From the NCBI RefSeq assembly GCF_037975245.1, contig NC_092570.1, positions 11,759,001-11,823,000 on the forward strand: a DNA stretch of 64,000 nt, written 5' to 3'. Under the pieces are notes generated by a model. The model had not been told where the DNA came from. It did not search any database and saw only the letters and a list, made by a program, of their open reading frames with translations. The stretch's first letter is position 1, and each line of letters begins with the position of its first letter. The stretch comes from Apostichopus japonicus (taxonomy: Eukaryota > Echinodermata > Holothuroidea > Aspidochirotida > Stichopodidae). Shown here piece after piece: positions 39,282 to 54,690 of the stretch. A program made the translations under genes and the position numbers.

Positions 39282-42200
39282 GAACATTCGATTGATCGGT
39301 ACCGTACATTCTATTGATCGGTACCGCACATTCGATTGATCGGTATCGCACATTCCATTTATCGGTACCGCACATTCAATTGATCGGTATTGCACATTCG
39401 AATGATCGGGACCGCGCATTCGATTGATCGGGGCCGCACATTCCATTGATCGGTACCGCCCATTCGATTGGTCGGTACTGCACATTCGATTGATCGGTAC
39501 CGCACATTCGATTGATCGGTACCGCACATTCGATTGATCGGTACCGAACGTTCGATTGATCGTTTTCGAACATTCGATTGAAGGGTACCGGACATTCGAT
39601 TGATCGGTACCGAACATTCGATTGATCGGTACCGCAAATTCGATTGATCGGTACCGAACATTCGATTGATCGGTACCGCACATTCGATTGATCGTTACCG
39701 AACATTCGATTGATCGGTACCGCACATTCGATTGATCGGTATCGCACATTCGTTTGATCGGTATCGAACATTCGATTGATCGGGAACGCACATTCGATTG
39801 ATAGGTACCGAATCTTCGAATGATCGGTACCGAACATTCGATTGATCGGTATTTAACATTCGATTGATCGGTATTTCACATTCGATTGATCGGTACCACA
39901 CATTCGATTGATCGGTACTGCACATTCGATTGATCGGTACCGTACGTTCGATTGATCGGTATTTCACATTCGATTGATCGGTACCACACATTCGATTGAT
40001 CGGTACTGCACATTCGATTGATCGGTATCGCACATTCGTTTGATCGGTATCGAACATTCGATTGATCGGGAACGCACATTCGATTGATAGGTACCGAATC
40101 TTCGAATGATCTGTACCGAACATTCGATTGATCGGTATCGCTCATTCGATTGATCGGTACCGCACATTCTATTGATCGGTACCGAACATTCGATTGATCG
40201 GTACCGCACATTCGGTTGATCGGTATCGCACATTCGTTTGAATGGTATCGAACATTCGATTGGTCGGGAACGCACAGTCGATTGATCGGTATCGCACATT
40301 CGTTTGATCGGTACCGCATATTCGATTGATCGGTATCGCACATTCGTTTGATCGGTATCGAACATTCGATTGATCGGGAACGCACATTCGATTGATAGGT
40401 ACCGAACATTCGATTGATCGGTACCGCACATTCGATTGATCGGTATCGCACATTCGTTTGATCGGTATCGAACATTCGATTGATCGGGAACGCACATTCG
40501 ATTGATCGGTATCGCACATTCGTTTGATCGGTACCGCACATACGATTGATCGGTATCGCATATTCGTTTGATCGGTATCGAACATTCGATTGATCGGTAT
40601 TTCACATTCGATTGATCGGTATTTCACATTTGATTGATCGGTACCACACATTCGATTGATCGGTACCGCACATTCGATTGATCGGTACCGAACATTTGAT
40701 TGATCGGTACCGCACATTCGATTGATAGGTACCGAAGATTCGATTGATCGGGACCGCACATTCGATTGATCGGGGCCGCACATTCCATTGATCGGTACCG
40801 CACATTCAATTGATCGGTATTGCACATTCGATTGATCGGGACCGCACATTCGATTGATCGGGGCCGCACATTCCATTGATCGGTACCGCCCATTCGATTG
40901 GTCGGTACTGCACATTCGATTGATCGGTACCGCACATTCGATTGATCGGTACCGAACGTTCGATTGATCGTTTTCGAACATTCGATTGAAGGGTACCGGA
41001 CATTCGATTGATCGGTACCGCACATTCGATTGATCGGTACCGCAAATTCGATTGATCGGTACCGAACATTCGATTGATCGGTACCGCACATTCGATTGAT
41101 CGGTACCGAACATTCGATTGATCGGTACCGCACATTCGATTGATCGGTATCGCACATTCGTTTGATCGGTATCGAACATTCGATTGATCGGGAACGCACA
41201 TTCGATTGATCGGTATCGGACATTCGTTTGATCGGTACCGCACATACGATTGATCGGTATCGCAAATTCGTTTGATCGGTATCGAACATTCGATTGATCT
41301 GGAACGTACATTCGATTGATAGGTACCGAATCTTCGAATAATCGGTACCGAACATTCGATTGATCGGTACCACACATTCGATTGTTCGGTACCGAATATT
41401 CGATTCATCGGTAACGCACATTCCATTGATCGGTACCGCAAATTCGATCGATCGCTACCGCGTATTCGTTCGATCGATATCGAACATTCCATTGATCGGT
41501 ACCGAACATTCGATTGATCGATACCGCACATTCGTTCGATCGGTACCGAACATTCGATTGATCGGTACCGCACATTCTATTGATCGAGACCGCACATTCC
41601 ATTGATCGAGACCGCACATTCGATTGATCGCTGCCGCACATTCGATTGATCGGTACCGCACATTCGATTGATAGGTACCGCATGTTCGATTGATCGGTAC
41701 CGAACATTCGATTGATCGTTACCGCACATTCGATTGATCGGTACGGCACATTCAATTTATCGGTACCGAACATTCCATTGATCGGTACCGCACATTCGAT
41801 TGATTGGTATCGCACATTCGATTGATCGATACTGCACATTCGATTGATCGGTAGCGCCTCTTCGATTGATCGAATGTGAACATTCGATTGATCGGTACAG
41901 CACATTCGATTGATCGGTACCGAACATTCGATTGATCGGTACCGCACATTCGATTGATCGGTATCGAACATTCGATTAATCGGTGCCGCAAATTTGATTG
42001 ATCGGTACAGCACATTCGATTGATTGGTAACGCACATTCGATGGATCGGTACCGAACATTTGATTCATCGGTACCGCACATTCGATTGATCGGTATCGCA
42101 GATTCGATTGATCGGTACCGCACATTCGATTGAAGGGTCCCGTACATTCGATTGATCGGTACCGAACATTCGATTGATCGGTACCGCAAATTCGATTGAT

Positions 42201-43559
42201 CGATACCGAACATTCGATTGTTCGGTACCCCAGATTCGATTGATCGGTACCGAACATTCGATTCATCGGTACCGCACATTCGATTGATCGGTATCGCACA
42301 TTCGATTGATCGGTAGCGCCTATTCGATTGATCGAATGTGAACATTCGAATTATCGGTACGGCACATTCGATTGATCGGTACCGAACATTCGATTGATCG
42401 GTACCGCACATTCGATTGATCGGTATCGCACATTCGTTTGAATGGTATCGAACATTCGATTGGTCGAGAACGCACAGTCGATTGATCGGTATCGCACATT
42501 CGTTTGATCGGTACCGCATATTCGATTGATCGGTATCGCACATTCGTTTGATCGGTATCGAACATTCGATTGATCGGGAACGCACATTCGATTGATAGGT
42601 ACCGAATCTTCGAATGATCGATACCGAACATTCGATTGATCGGTACCGCACATTCGATTGATCGGTACCGAATATTCGATTGATCGGTACCGCACATTCC
42701 ATTGATCGGTACCGCACATTCGATTGATCGGTACCGCACATTCGTTCGATCGATACCGAACATTCGATTGATCGGTACCGCACTTTCGTTCGATCGATAC
42801 CGAACATTCGATTGATCGGTACCGAACATTCGATTGATCGGTACCGTACATTCGATTGATCGGTACCGAACATTCGATTGATCGGTACCGTACATTCTAT
42901 TGATCGGTACCGAACATTCGATTGATCGGTACTGCACTTTCGTTCGATCGATACCGCACATTCTATTGATCGGTACCGAACATTCGATTGATCGGTACCG
43001 TACATTCTATTGATCGGTACCGAACATTCGATTGATCGGTACCGCACTTTCGTTCGATCGATACCGCACATTCGATTGATCGGTACCGAACATTCGATTG
43101 ATCGGTACCGTACATTCTATTGATCGGTACCGCACATTCGATTGATCGGTATCGCACATTCCATTTATCGGTACCGCACATTCGATTGATCGGTACCGCA
43201 CATTCGATTGATCGGGACCGCACATTCGATTGATCGGGGCCGCACATTCCATTGATCGGTACCGCATATTCGATTGATCGGTATCGCACATTCGTTTGAT
43301 CGGTATCGAACATTCGATTGATCGGGAACGCACATTCGATTGATAGGTACCGAATCTTCGAATGATCGATACCGAACATTCGATTGATCGGTACCGCACA
43401 TTCGATTGATCGGTACCGAATATTCGATTGATCGGTACCGCACATTCCATTGATCGGTACCGCACATTCGATTGATCGGGACCGCACATTCGTTCGATGG
43501 ATACCGAACATTCGATTGATCGGTACCGCACTTTCGTTCGATCGATACCGAACATTCGA
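39167..43559 (+). repeat. Large satellite duplication, copy 2 (offset 14,561 bp)
   Basis: Partner of 24606-28998. At about 43,560 the order changes abruptly: the next monomers (ATTGGTCGGTACTGC onward) match the 40.9-kb region, so another exchange junction lies there. Confidence 0.85.
41301..42361 (+). repeat. Divergent satellite block D, copy 2
   Basis: Same monomer series as copy 1, offset 14,561 bp; plus-open core at 41360-41605. Confidence 0.85.
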
Positions 43560-44006
43560 TTGATCGGTACCGTACATTCGATTGATCGGTACCGAACATT
43601 CGATTGGTCGGTACTGCACATTCGATTGATCGGTACCGCACATTCGATTGATCGGTACCGAACGTTCGATTGATCGTTTTCGAACATTCGATTGAAGGGT
43701 ACCGGACATTCGATTGATCGGTACCGCACATTCGATTGATCGGTACCGCAAATTCGATTGATCGGTACCGAACATTCGATTGATCGGTACCGCACATTCG
43801 ATTGATCGGTACCGAACATTCGATTGATCGGTACCGCACATTCGATTGATCGGTATCGCACATTCGTTTGATCGGTATCGAACATTCGATTGATCGGGAA
43901 CGCACATTCGATTGATCGGTATCGGACATTCGTTTGATCGGTACCGCACATACGATTGATCGGTATCGCAAATTCGTTTGATCGGTATCGAACATTCGAT
44001 TGATCT

Positions 44007-45067
44007 GGAACGTACATTCGATTGATAGGTACCGAATCTTCGAATAATCGGTACCGAACATTCGATTGATCGGTACCACACATTCGATTGTTCGGTACCG
44101 AATATTCGATTCATCGGTAACGCACATTCCATTGATCGGTACCGCAAATTCGATCGATCGCTACCGCGTATTCGTTCGATCGATATCGAACATTCCATTG
44201 ATCGGTACCGAACATTCGATTGATCGATACCGCACATTCGTTCGATCGGTACCGAACATTCGATTGATCGGTACCGCACATTCTATTGATCGAGACCGCA
44301 CATTCCATTGATCGAGACCGCACATTCGATTGATCGCTGCCGCACATTCGATTGATCGGTACCGCACATTCGATTGATAGGTACCGCATGTTCGATTGAT
44401 CGGTACCGAACATTCGATTGATCGTTACCGCACATTCGATTGATCGGTACGGCACATTCAATTTATCGGTACCGAACATTCCATTGATCGGTACCGCACA
44501 TTCGATTGATTGGTATCGCACATTCGATTGATCGATACTGCACATTCGATTGATCGGTAGCGCCTCTTCGATTGATCGAATGTGAACATTCGATTGATCG
44601 GTACAGCACATTCGATTGATCGGTACCGAACATTCGATTGATCGGTACCGCACATTCGATTGATCGGTATCGAACATTCGATTAATCGGTGCCGCAAATT
44701 TGATTGATCGGTACAGCACATTCGATTGATTGGTAACGCACATTCGATGGATCGGTACCGAACATTTGATTCATCGGTACCGCACATTCGATTGATCGGT
44801 ATCGCAGATTCGATTGATCGGTACCGCACATTCGATTGAAGGGTCCCGTACATTCGATTGATCGGTACCGAACATTCGATTGATCGGTACCGCAAATTCG
44901 ATTGATCGATACCGAACATTCGATTGTTCGGTACCCCAGATTCGATTGATCGGTACCGAACATTCGATTCATCGGTACCGCACATTCGATTGATCGGTAT
45001 CGCACATTCGATTGATCGGTAGCGCCTATTCGATTGATCGAATGTGAACATTCGAATTATCGGTACG
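44007..45067 (+). repeat. Divergent satellite block D, copy 3
   Basis: Offset exactly 2,706 bp (123 monomers) from copy 2; plus-open core at 44066-44311. Confidence 0.85.
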
Positions 45068-48000
45068 GCACATTCGATTGATCGGTACCGAACATTCGAT
45101 TGATCGGTACCGCACATTCGATTGATCGGTATCGCACATTCGTTTGAATGGTATCGAACATTCGATTGGTCGAGAACGCACAGTCGATTGATCGGTATCG
45201 CACATTCGTTTGATCGGTACCGCATATTCGATTGATCGGTATCGCACATTCGTTTGATCGGTATCGAACATTCGATTGATCGGGAACGCACATTCGATTG
45301 ATAGGTACCGAATCTTCGAATGATCGATACCGAACATTCGATTGATCGGTACCGCACATTCGATTGATCGGTACCGAATATTCGATTGATCGGTACCGCA
45401 CATTCCATTGATCGGTACCGCACATTCGATTGATCGGGACCGCACATTCGTTCGATCGATACCGAACATTCGATTGATCGGTACCGCACTTTCGTTCGAT
45501 CGATACCGAACATTCGATTGATCGGTACCGAACATTCGATTGATCGGTACCGTACATTCGATTGATCGGTACCGAACATTCGATTGATCGGTACCGTACA
45601 TTCTATTGATCGGTACCGAACATTCGATTGATCGGTACTGCACTTTCGTTCGATCGATACCGCACATTCTATTGATCGGTACCGAACATTCGATTGATCG
45701 GTACCGTACATTCTATTGATCGGTACCGAACATTCGATTGATCGGTACCGCACTTTCGTTCGATCGATACCGCACATTCGATTGATCGGTACCGAACATT
45801 CGATTGATCGGTACCGTACATTCTATTGATCGGTACCGCACATTCGATTGATCGGTATCGCACATTCCATTTATCGGTACCGCACATTCGATTGATCGGT
45901 ACCGCACATTCGATTGATCGGGACCGCACATTCGATTGATCGGGGCCGCACATTCCATTGATCGGTACCGCATATTCGATTGATCGGTATCGCACATTCG
46001 TTTGATCGGTATCGAACATTCGATTGATCGGGAACGCACATTCGATTGATAGGTACCGAATCTTCGAATGATCGATACCGAACATTCGATTGATCGGTAC
46101 CGCACATTCGATTGATCGGTACCGAATATTCGATTGATCGGTACCGCACATTCCATTGATCGGTACCGCACATTCGATTGATCGGGACCGCACATTCGTT
46201 CGATCGATACCGAACATTCGATTGATCGGTACCGCACTTTCGTTCGATCGATACCGAACATTCGATTGATCGGTACCGAACATTCGATTGATCGGTACCG
46301 TACATTCGATTGATCGGTACCGAACATTCGATTGATCGGTACCGTACATTCTATTGATCGGTACCGAACATTCGATTGATCGGTACTGCACTTTCGTTCG
46401 ATCGATACCGCACATTCTATTGATCGGTACCGAACATTCGATTGATCGGTACCGTACATTCTATTGATCGGTACCGAACATTCGATTGATCGGTATCGCA
46501 CTTTCGTTCGATCGATACCGCACATTCGATTGATCGGTACCGAACATTCGATTGATCGGTACCGTACATTCTATTGATCGGTACCGCACATTCGATTGAT
46601 CGGTATCGCACATTCCATTTATCGGTACCGCACATTCGATTGATCGGTACCGCACATTCGATTGATCGGGACCGCACATTCGATTGATCGGGGCCGCACA
46701 TTCCATTGATCGGTACCGCACATTCAATTGATCGGTATTGCACATTCGATTGATCGGGACCGCACATTCGATTGATCGGGGCCGCACATTCCATTGATCG
46801 GTACCGCCCATTCGATTGGTCGGTACTGCACATTCGATTGATCGGTACCGCACATTCGATTGATCGGTACCGAACGTTCGATTGATCGTTTTCGAACATT
46901 CGATTGAAGGGTACCGGACATTCGATTGATCGGTACCGAACATTCGTTCGATCGATACCGAACATTCGATTGATCGGTACCGCACTTTCGTTCGATCGAT
47001 ACCGAACATTCGATTGATCGGTACCGAACATTCGATTGATCGGTACCGTACATTCGATTGATCGGTACCGAACATTCGATTGATCGGTACCGTACATTCT
47101 ATTGATCGGTACCGAACATTCGATTGATCGGTACTGCACTTTCGTTCGATCGATACCGCACATTCTATTGATCGGTACCGAACATTCGATTGATCGGTAC
47201 CGTACATTCTATTGATCGGTACCGAACATTCGATTGATCGGTACCGCACTTTCGTTCGATCGATACCGCACATTCGATTGATCGGTACCGAACATTCGAT
47301 TGATCGGTACCGTACATTCTATTGATCGGTACCGCACATTCGATTGATCGGTATCGCACATTCCATTTATCGGTACCGCACATTCGATTGATCGGTACCG
47401 CACATTCTATTGATCGGGACCGCACATTCGATTGATCGGGGCCGCACATTCCATTGATCGGTACCGCACATTCAATTGATCGGTATTGCACATTCGATTG
47501 ATCGGGACCGCACATTCGATTGATCGGGGCCGCACATTCCATTGATCGGTACCGCCCATTCGATTGGTCGGTACTGCACATTCGATTGATCGGTACCGCA
47601 CATTCGATTGATCGGTACCGAACGTTCGATTGATCGTTTTCGAACATTCGATTGAAGGGTACCGGACATTCGATTGATCGGTACCGAACATTCGATTGAT
47701 CGGTACCGAACATTCGATTGATCGGTACCGAACATTCGATTGATCGGTACCGCACATTCGATTGATCGTTACCGAACATTCGATTGATCGGTACCGCACA
47801 TTCGATTGATCGGTATCGCACATTCGTTTGATCGGTATCGAACATTCGATTGATCGGGAACGCACATTCGATTGATCGGTATCGCACATTCGTTTGATCG
47901 GTACCGCACATACGATTGATCGGTACCGCACATTCGATTGATCGGTACCGAACATTCGATTGATCGGTACCGTACATTCTATTGGTCGGTACCGCACATT

Positions 48001-48239
48001 CGATTGATCGGTATCGCACATTCCATTTATCGGTACCGCACATTCGATTGATCGGTACCGCACATTCGATTGATCGGGACCGCACATTCGATTGATCGGG
48101 GCCGCACATTCCATTGATCGGTACCGCACATTCAATTGATCGGTATTGCACATTCGATTGATCGGGACCGCACATTCGATTGATCGGGGCCGCACATTCC
48201 ATTGATCGGTACCGCCCATTCGATTGGTCGGTACTGCAC

Positions 48240-51000
48240 ATTCGATTGATCGGTACCGCACATTCGATTGATCGGTACCGAACGTTCGATTGATCGTTTT
48301 CGAACATTCGATTGAAGGGTACCGGACATTCGATTGATCGGTACCGCACATTCGATTGATCGGTACCGCAAATTCGATTGATCGGTACCGAACATTCGAT
48401 TGATCGGTACCGCACATTCGATTGATCGTTACCGAACATTCGATTGATCGGTACCGCACATTCGATTGATCGGTATCGCACATTCGTTTGATCGGTATCG
48501 AACATTCGATTGATCGGGAACGCACATTCGATTGATCGGTATCGGACATTCGTTTGATCGGTACCGCACATACGATTGATCGGTATCGCAAATTCGTTTG
48601 ATCGGTATCGAACATTCGATTGATCTGGAACGTACATTCGATTGATAGGTACCGAATCTTCGAATGATCGGTACCGAACATTCGATTGATCGGTACCACA
48701 CATTCGATTGTTCGGTACCGAATATTCGATTCATCGGTAACGCACATTCCATTGATCGGTACCGCAAATTCGATCGATCGCTACCGCGTATTCGTTCGAT
48801 CGATATCGAACATTCCATTGATCGGTACCGAACATTCGATTGATCGATACCGCACATTCGTTCGATCGGTACCGAACATTCGATTGATCGGTACCGCACA
48901 TTCCATTGATCGAGACCGCACATTCCATTGATCGAGACCGCACATTCGATTGATCGCGGCCGCACATTCGATTGATCGGTACCGCACATTCGATTGATAG
49001 GTACCGCATGTTCGATTGATCGGTACCGAACATTCGATTGATCGTTACCGCACATTCGATTGATCGGTACGGCACATTCAATTTATCGGTACCGAACATT
49101 CCATTGATCGGTACCGCACATTCGATTGATTGGTATCGCACATTCGATTGATCGTTACTGCACATTCGATTGATCGGTAGCGCCTCTTCGATTGATCGAA
49201 TGTGAACATTCGATTGATCGGTACAGCACATTCGATTGATCGGTACCGAACATTCGATTGATCGGTACCGCACATTCGATTGATCGGTATCGAACATTCG
49301 ATTAATCGGTGCCGCAAATTTGATTGATCGGTACAGCACATTCGATTGATTGGTAACGCACATTCGATTGATCGGTACCGAACATTTGATTCATCGGTAC
49401 CGCACATTCGATTGATCGGTATCGCACATTCGATTGATCGGTACCGCACATTCGATTGAAGGGTCCCGTACATTCGATTGATCGGTACCGAACATTCGAT
49501 TGATCGGTACCGCAAATTCGATTGATCGATACCCAACATTCGATTGTTCGGTACCCCAGATTCGATTGATCGGTACCGAACATTCGATTCATCGGTACCG
49601 CACATTCGATTGATCGGTATCGCACATTCGATTGATCGGTAGCGCCTATTCGATTGATCGAATGTGAACATTCGATTGATCGGTACGGCACATTCGATTG
49701 ATCGGTACCGAACATTCGATTGATCGGTACCGCACATTCGATTGATCGGTATCGCACATTCGTTTGAATGGTATCGAACATTCGATTGGTCGAGAACGCA
49801 CAGTCGATTGATCGGTATCGCACATTCGTTTGATCGGTACCGCATATTCGATTGATCGGTATCGCACATTCGTTTGATCGGTATCGAACATTCGATTGAT
49901 CGGGAACGCACATTCGATTGATAGGTACCGAATCTTCGAATGATCGATACCGAACATTCGATTGATCGGTACCGCACATTCGATTGATCGGTACCGAATA
50001 TTCGATTGATCGGTACCGCACATTCCATTGATCGGTACCGTACATTCGATTGATCGGTACCGCACATTCGTTCGATCGATACCGAACATTCGATTGATCG
50101 GTACCGCACTTTCGTTCGATCGATACCGAACATTCGATTGATCGGTACCGAACATTCGATTGATCGGTACCGTACATTCGATTGATCGGTACCGAACATT
50201 CGATTGATCGGTACCGTACATTCTATTGATCGGTACCGAACATTCGATTGATCGGTACTGCACTTTCGTTCGATCGATACCGCACATTCTATTGATCGGT
50301 ACCGAACATTCGATTGATCGGTACCGTACATTCGATTGATCGGTACCGAACATTCGATTGATCGGTACCGCACTTTCGTTCGATCGATACCGCACATTCG
50401 ATTGATCGGTACCGAACATTCGATTGATCGGTACCGTACATTCTATTGATCGGTACCGCACATTCGATTGATCGGTATCGCACATTCCATTTATCGGTAC
50501 CGCACATTCGATTGATCGGTACCGCACATTCGATTGATCGGGACCGCACATTCGATTGATCGGGGCCGCACATTCCATTCATCGGTACCGCACATTCAAT
50601 TGATCGGTATTGCACATTCGATTGATCGGGACCGCACATTCGATTGATCGGGGCCGCACATTCCATTGATCGGTACCGCCCATTCGATTGGTCGGTACTG
50701 CACATTCGATTGATCGGTACCGCACATTCGATTGATCGGTACCGAACGTTCGATTGATCGTTTTCGAACATTCGATTGAAGGGTACCGGACATTCGATTG
50801 ATCGGTACCGAACATTCGATTGATCGGTACCGCAAATTCGATTGATCGGTACCGAACATTCGATTGATCGGTACCGCACATTCGATTGATCGTTACCGAA
50901 CATTCGATTGATCGGTACCGCACATTCGATTGATCGGTATCGCACATTCGTTTGATCGGTATCGAACATTCGATTGATCGGGAACGCATATTCGTTTGAT
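48240..51000 (+). repeat. 5,808-bp-offset satellite block, copy 1
   Basis: Collinear with 54048-56808 at exactly 264 monomers, including D copies 4 and 6. The boundary positions are approximate. Confidence 0.75.
48627..49687 (+). repeat. Divergent satellite block D, copy 4
   Basis: Offset 4,620 bp (210 monomers) from copy 3. It differs by a few bases, such as GATCGCGGCCGC near 48955 instead of GATCGCTGCCGC, a change shared with copies 6 and 7. Confidence 0.85.
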
Positions 51001-52350
51001 CGGTATCGAACATTCGATTGATCGGTATTTCACATTCGATTGATCGGTATTTCACATTTGATTGATCGGTACCACACATTCGATTGATCGGTACCGCACA
51101 TTCGATTGATCGGTACCGAACATTGGATTGATCGGTACCGCAAATTCGATTGATCGGTATCGCACATTCGTTTGATCGGTATCGAACATTCGATTGATCG
51201 GGAACGCACATTCGATTGGTAGGTACCGAATCTTCGAATGATCTGTACCGAACATTCGATTGATCGGTATCGCTCATTCGATTGATCGGTACCGCACATT
51301 CTATTGATCGGTACCGAACATTCGATTGATCGGTACCGCACATTCGATTGATCGGTATCGCACATTCGTTTGAATGGTATCGAACATTCGATTGGTCGGG
51401 AACGCACAGTCGATTAATCGGTATCGCACATTCGTTTGATCGGTACCGCATATTCGATTGATCGGTATCGCACATTCGTTTGATCGGTATCGAACATTCG
51501 ATTGATCGGGAACGCACATTCGATTGATAGGTACCGAATCTTCGAATGATCGGTACCGAACATTCGATTGATCGGTATTTCACATTCGATTGATCGGTAT
51601 TTCACATTCGATTGATCGGTACCACACATTCGATTGATCGGTACTGCACATTCGATTGATCGGTACCGTACGTTCGATTGATCGGTATTTCAAATTCGAT
51701 TGATCGGTACCACGCATTCGATTGATCGGTACTGCACATTCGATTGATCGGTACCGAACGTTCGATTGATCGTTTTCGAACATTCGATTGAAGGGTACCG
51801 GACATTCGATTGATCGGTACCGCACATTCGATTGATCGGTACCGCAAATTCGATTGATCGGTACCGAACATTCGATTGATCGGTACCGCACATTCGATTG
51901 ATCGTTACCGAACATTCGATTGATCGGTACCGCACATTCGATTGATCGGTATCGCACATTCGTTTGATCGGTATCGAACATTCGATTGATCGGGAACGCA
52001 CATTCGATTGATCGGTATCGGACATTCGTTTGATCGGTACCGCACATACGATTGATCGGTATCGCAAATTCGTTTGATCGGTATCGAACATTCGATTGAT
52101 CTGGAACGTACATTCGATTGATAGGTACCGAATCTTCGAATGATCGGTACCGAACATTCGATTGATCGGTACCACACATTCGATTGTTCGGTACCGAATA
52201 TTCGATTCATCGGTAACGCACATTCCATTGATCGGTACCGCAAATTCGATCGATCGCTACCGCGTATTCGTTCGATCGATATCGAACATTCCATTGATCG
52301 GTACCGAACATTCGATTGATCGATACCGCACATTCGTTCGATCGGTACCG
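50040..52350 (+). repeat. 2,310-bp tandem satellite duplication, copy 1
   Basis: Repeated directly downstream at a 2,310-bp offset (105 monomers), rising to 2,332 bp near the end because the second copy gained one monomer (CCGAACATTCGATTGATCGG at about 54190). Confidence 0.8.
52103..52350 (+). repeat. Divergent satellite block D, truncated copy 5
   Basis: Only the first quarter of the block is present. After TTCGTTCGATCGGTACCGC (about 52350) the order switches to that found from about 50,040 onward, so this copy ends at a duplication junction. Confidence 0.85.
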
Positions 52351-54690
52351 CATATTCGATTGATCGGTACCGCACATTCGTTCGATCGATACCGAACATT
52401 CGATTGATCGGTACCGCACTTTCGTTCGATCGATACCGAACATTCGATTGATCGGTACCGAACATTCGATTGATCGGTACCGTACATTCGATTGATCGGT
52501 ACCGAACATTCGATTGATCGGTACCGTACATTCTATTGATCGGTACCGAACATTCGATTGATCGGTACTGCACTTTCGTTCGATCGATACCGCACATTCT
52601 ATTGATCGGTACCGAACATTCGATTGATCGGTACCGTACATTCGATTGATCGGTACCGAACATTCGATTGATCGGTACCGCACTTTCGTTCGATCGATAC
52701 CGCACATTCGATTGATCGGTACCGAACATTCGATTGATCGGTACCGTACATTCTATTGATCGGTACCGCACATTCGATTGATCGGTATCGCACATTCCAT
52801 TTATCGGTACCGCACATTCGATTGATCGGTACCGCACATTCGATTGATCGGGACCGCACATTCGATTGATCGGGGCCGCACATTCCATTCATCGGTACCG
52901 CACATTCAATTGATCGGTATTGCACATTCGATTGATCGGGACCGCACATTCGATTGATCGGGGCCGCACATTCCATTGATCGGTACCGCCCATTCGATTG
53001 GTCGGTACTGCACATTCGATTGATCGGTACCGCACATTCGATTGATCGGTACCGAACGTTCGATTGATCGTTTTCGAACATTCGATTGAAGGGTACCGGA
53101 CATTCGATTGATCGGTACCGAACATTCGATTGATCGGTACCGCAAATTCGATTGATCGGTACCGAACATTCGATTGATCGGTACCGCACATTCGATTGAT
53201 CGTTACCGAACATTCGATTGATCGGTACCGCACATTCGATTGATCGGTATCGCACATTCGTTTGATCGGTATCGAACATTCGATTGATCGGGAACGCATA
53301 TTCGTTTGATCGGTATCGAACATTCGATTGATCGGTATTTCACATTCGATTGATCGGTATTTCACATTTGATTGATCGGTACCACACATTCGATTGATCG
53401 GTACCGCACATTCGATTGATCGGTACCGAACATTGGATTGATCGGTACCGCAAATTCGATTGATCGGTATCGCACATTCGTTTGATCGGTATCGAACATT
53501 CGATTGATCGGGAACGCACATTCGATTGGTAGGTACCGAATCTTCGAATGATCTGTACCGAACATTCGATTGATCGGTATCGCTCATTCGATTGATCGGT
53601 ACCGCACATTCTATTGATCGGTACCGAACATTCGATTGATCGGTACCGCACATTCGATTGATCGGTATCGCACATTCGTTTGAATGGTATCGAACATTCG
53701 ATTGGTCGGGAACGCACAGTCGATTAATCGGTATCGCACATTCGTTTGATCGGTACCGCATATTCGATTGATCGGTATCGCACATTCGTTTGATCGGTAT
53801 CGAACATTCGATTGATCGGGAACGCACATTCGATTGATAGGTACCGAATCTTCGAATGATCGGTACCGAACATTCGATTGATCGGTATTTCACATTCGAT
53901 TGATCGGTATTTCACATTCGATTGATCGGTACCACACATTCGATTGATCGGTACTGCACATTCGATTGATCGGTACCGTACGTTCGATTGATCGGTATTT
54001 CAAATTCGATTGATCGGTACCACGCATTCGATTGATCGGTACTGCACATTCGATTGATCGGTACCGAACGTTCGATTGATCGTTTTCGAACATTCGATTG
54101 AAGGGTACCGGACATTCGATTGATCGGTACCGCACATTCGATTGATCGGTACCGCAAATTCGATTGATCGGTACCGAACATTCGATTGATCGGTACCGAA
54201 CATTCGATTGATCGGTACCGCACATTCGATTGATCGTTACCGAACATTCGATTGATCGGTACCGCACATTCGATTGATCGGTATCGCACATTCGTTTGAT
54301 CGGTATCGAACATTCGATTGATCGGGAACGCACATTCGATTGATCGGTATCGGACATTCGTTTGATCGGTACCGCACATACGATTGATCGGTATCGCAAA
54401 TTCGTTTGATCGGTATCGAACATTCGATTGATCTGGAACGTACATTCGATTGATAGGTACCGAATCTTCGAATGATCGGTACCGAACATTCGATTGATCG
54501 GTACCACACATTCGATTGTTCGGTACCGAATATTCGATTCATCGGTAACGCACATTCCATTGATCGGTACCGCAAATTCGATCGATCGCTACCGCGTATT
54601 CGTTCGATCGATATCGAACATTCCATTGATCGGTACCGAACATTCGATTGATCGATACCGCACATTCGTTCGATCGGTACCGAACATTCG
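52351..54690 (+). repeat. 2,310-bp tandem satellite duplication, copy 2
   Basis: Partner of 50040-52350. The left junction cuts through divergent block D; the right end leads into the complete D copy at 54435. Confidence 0.8.
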
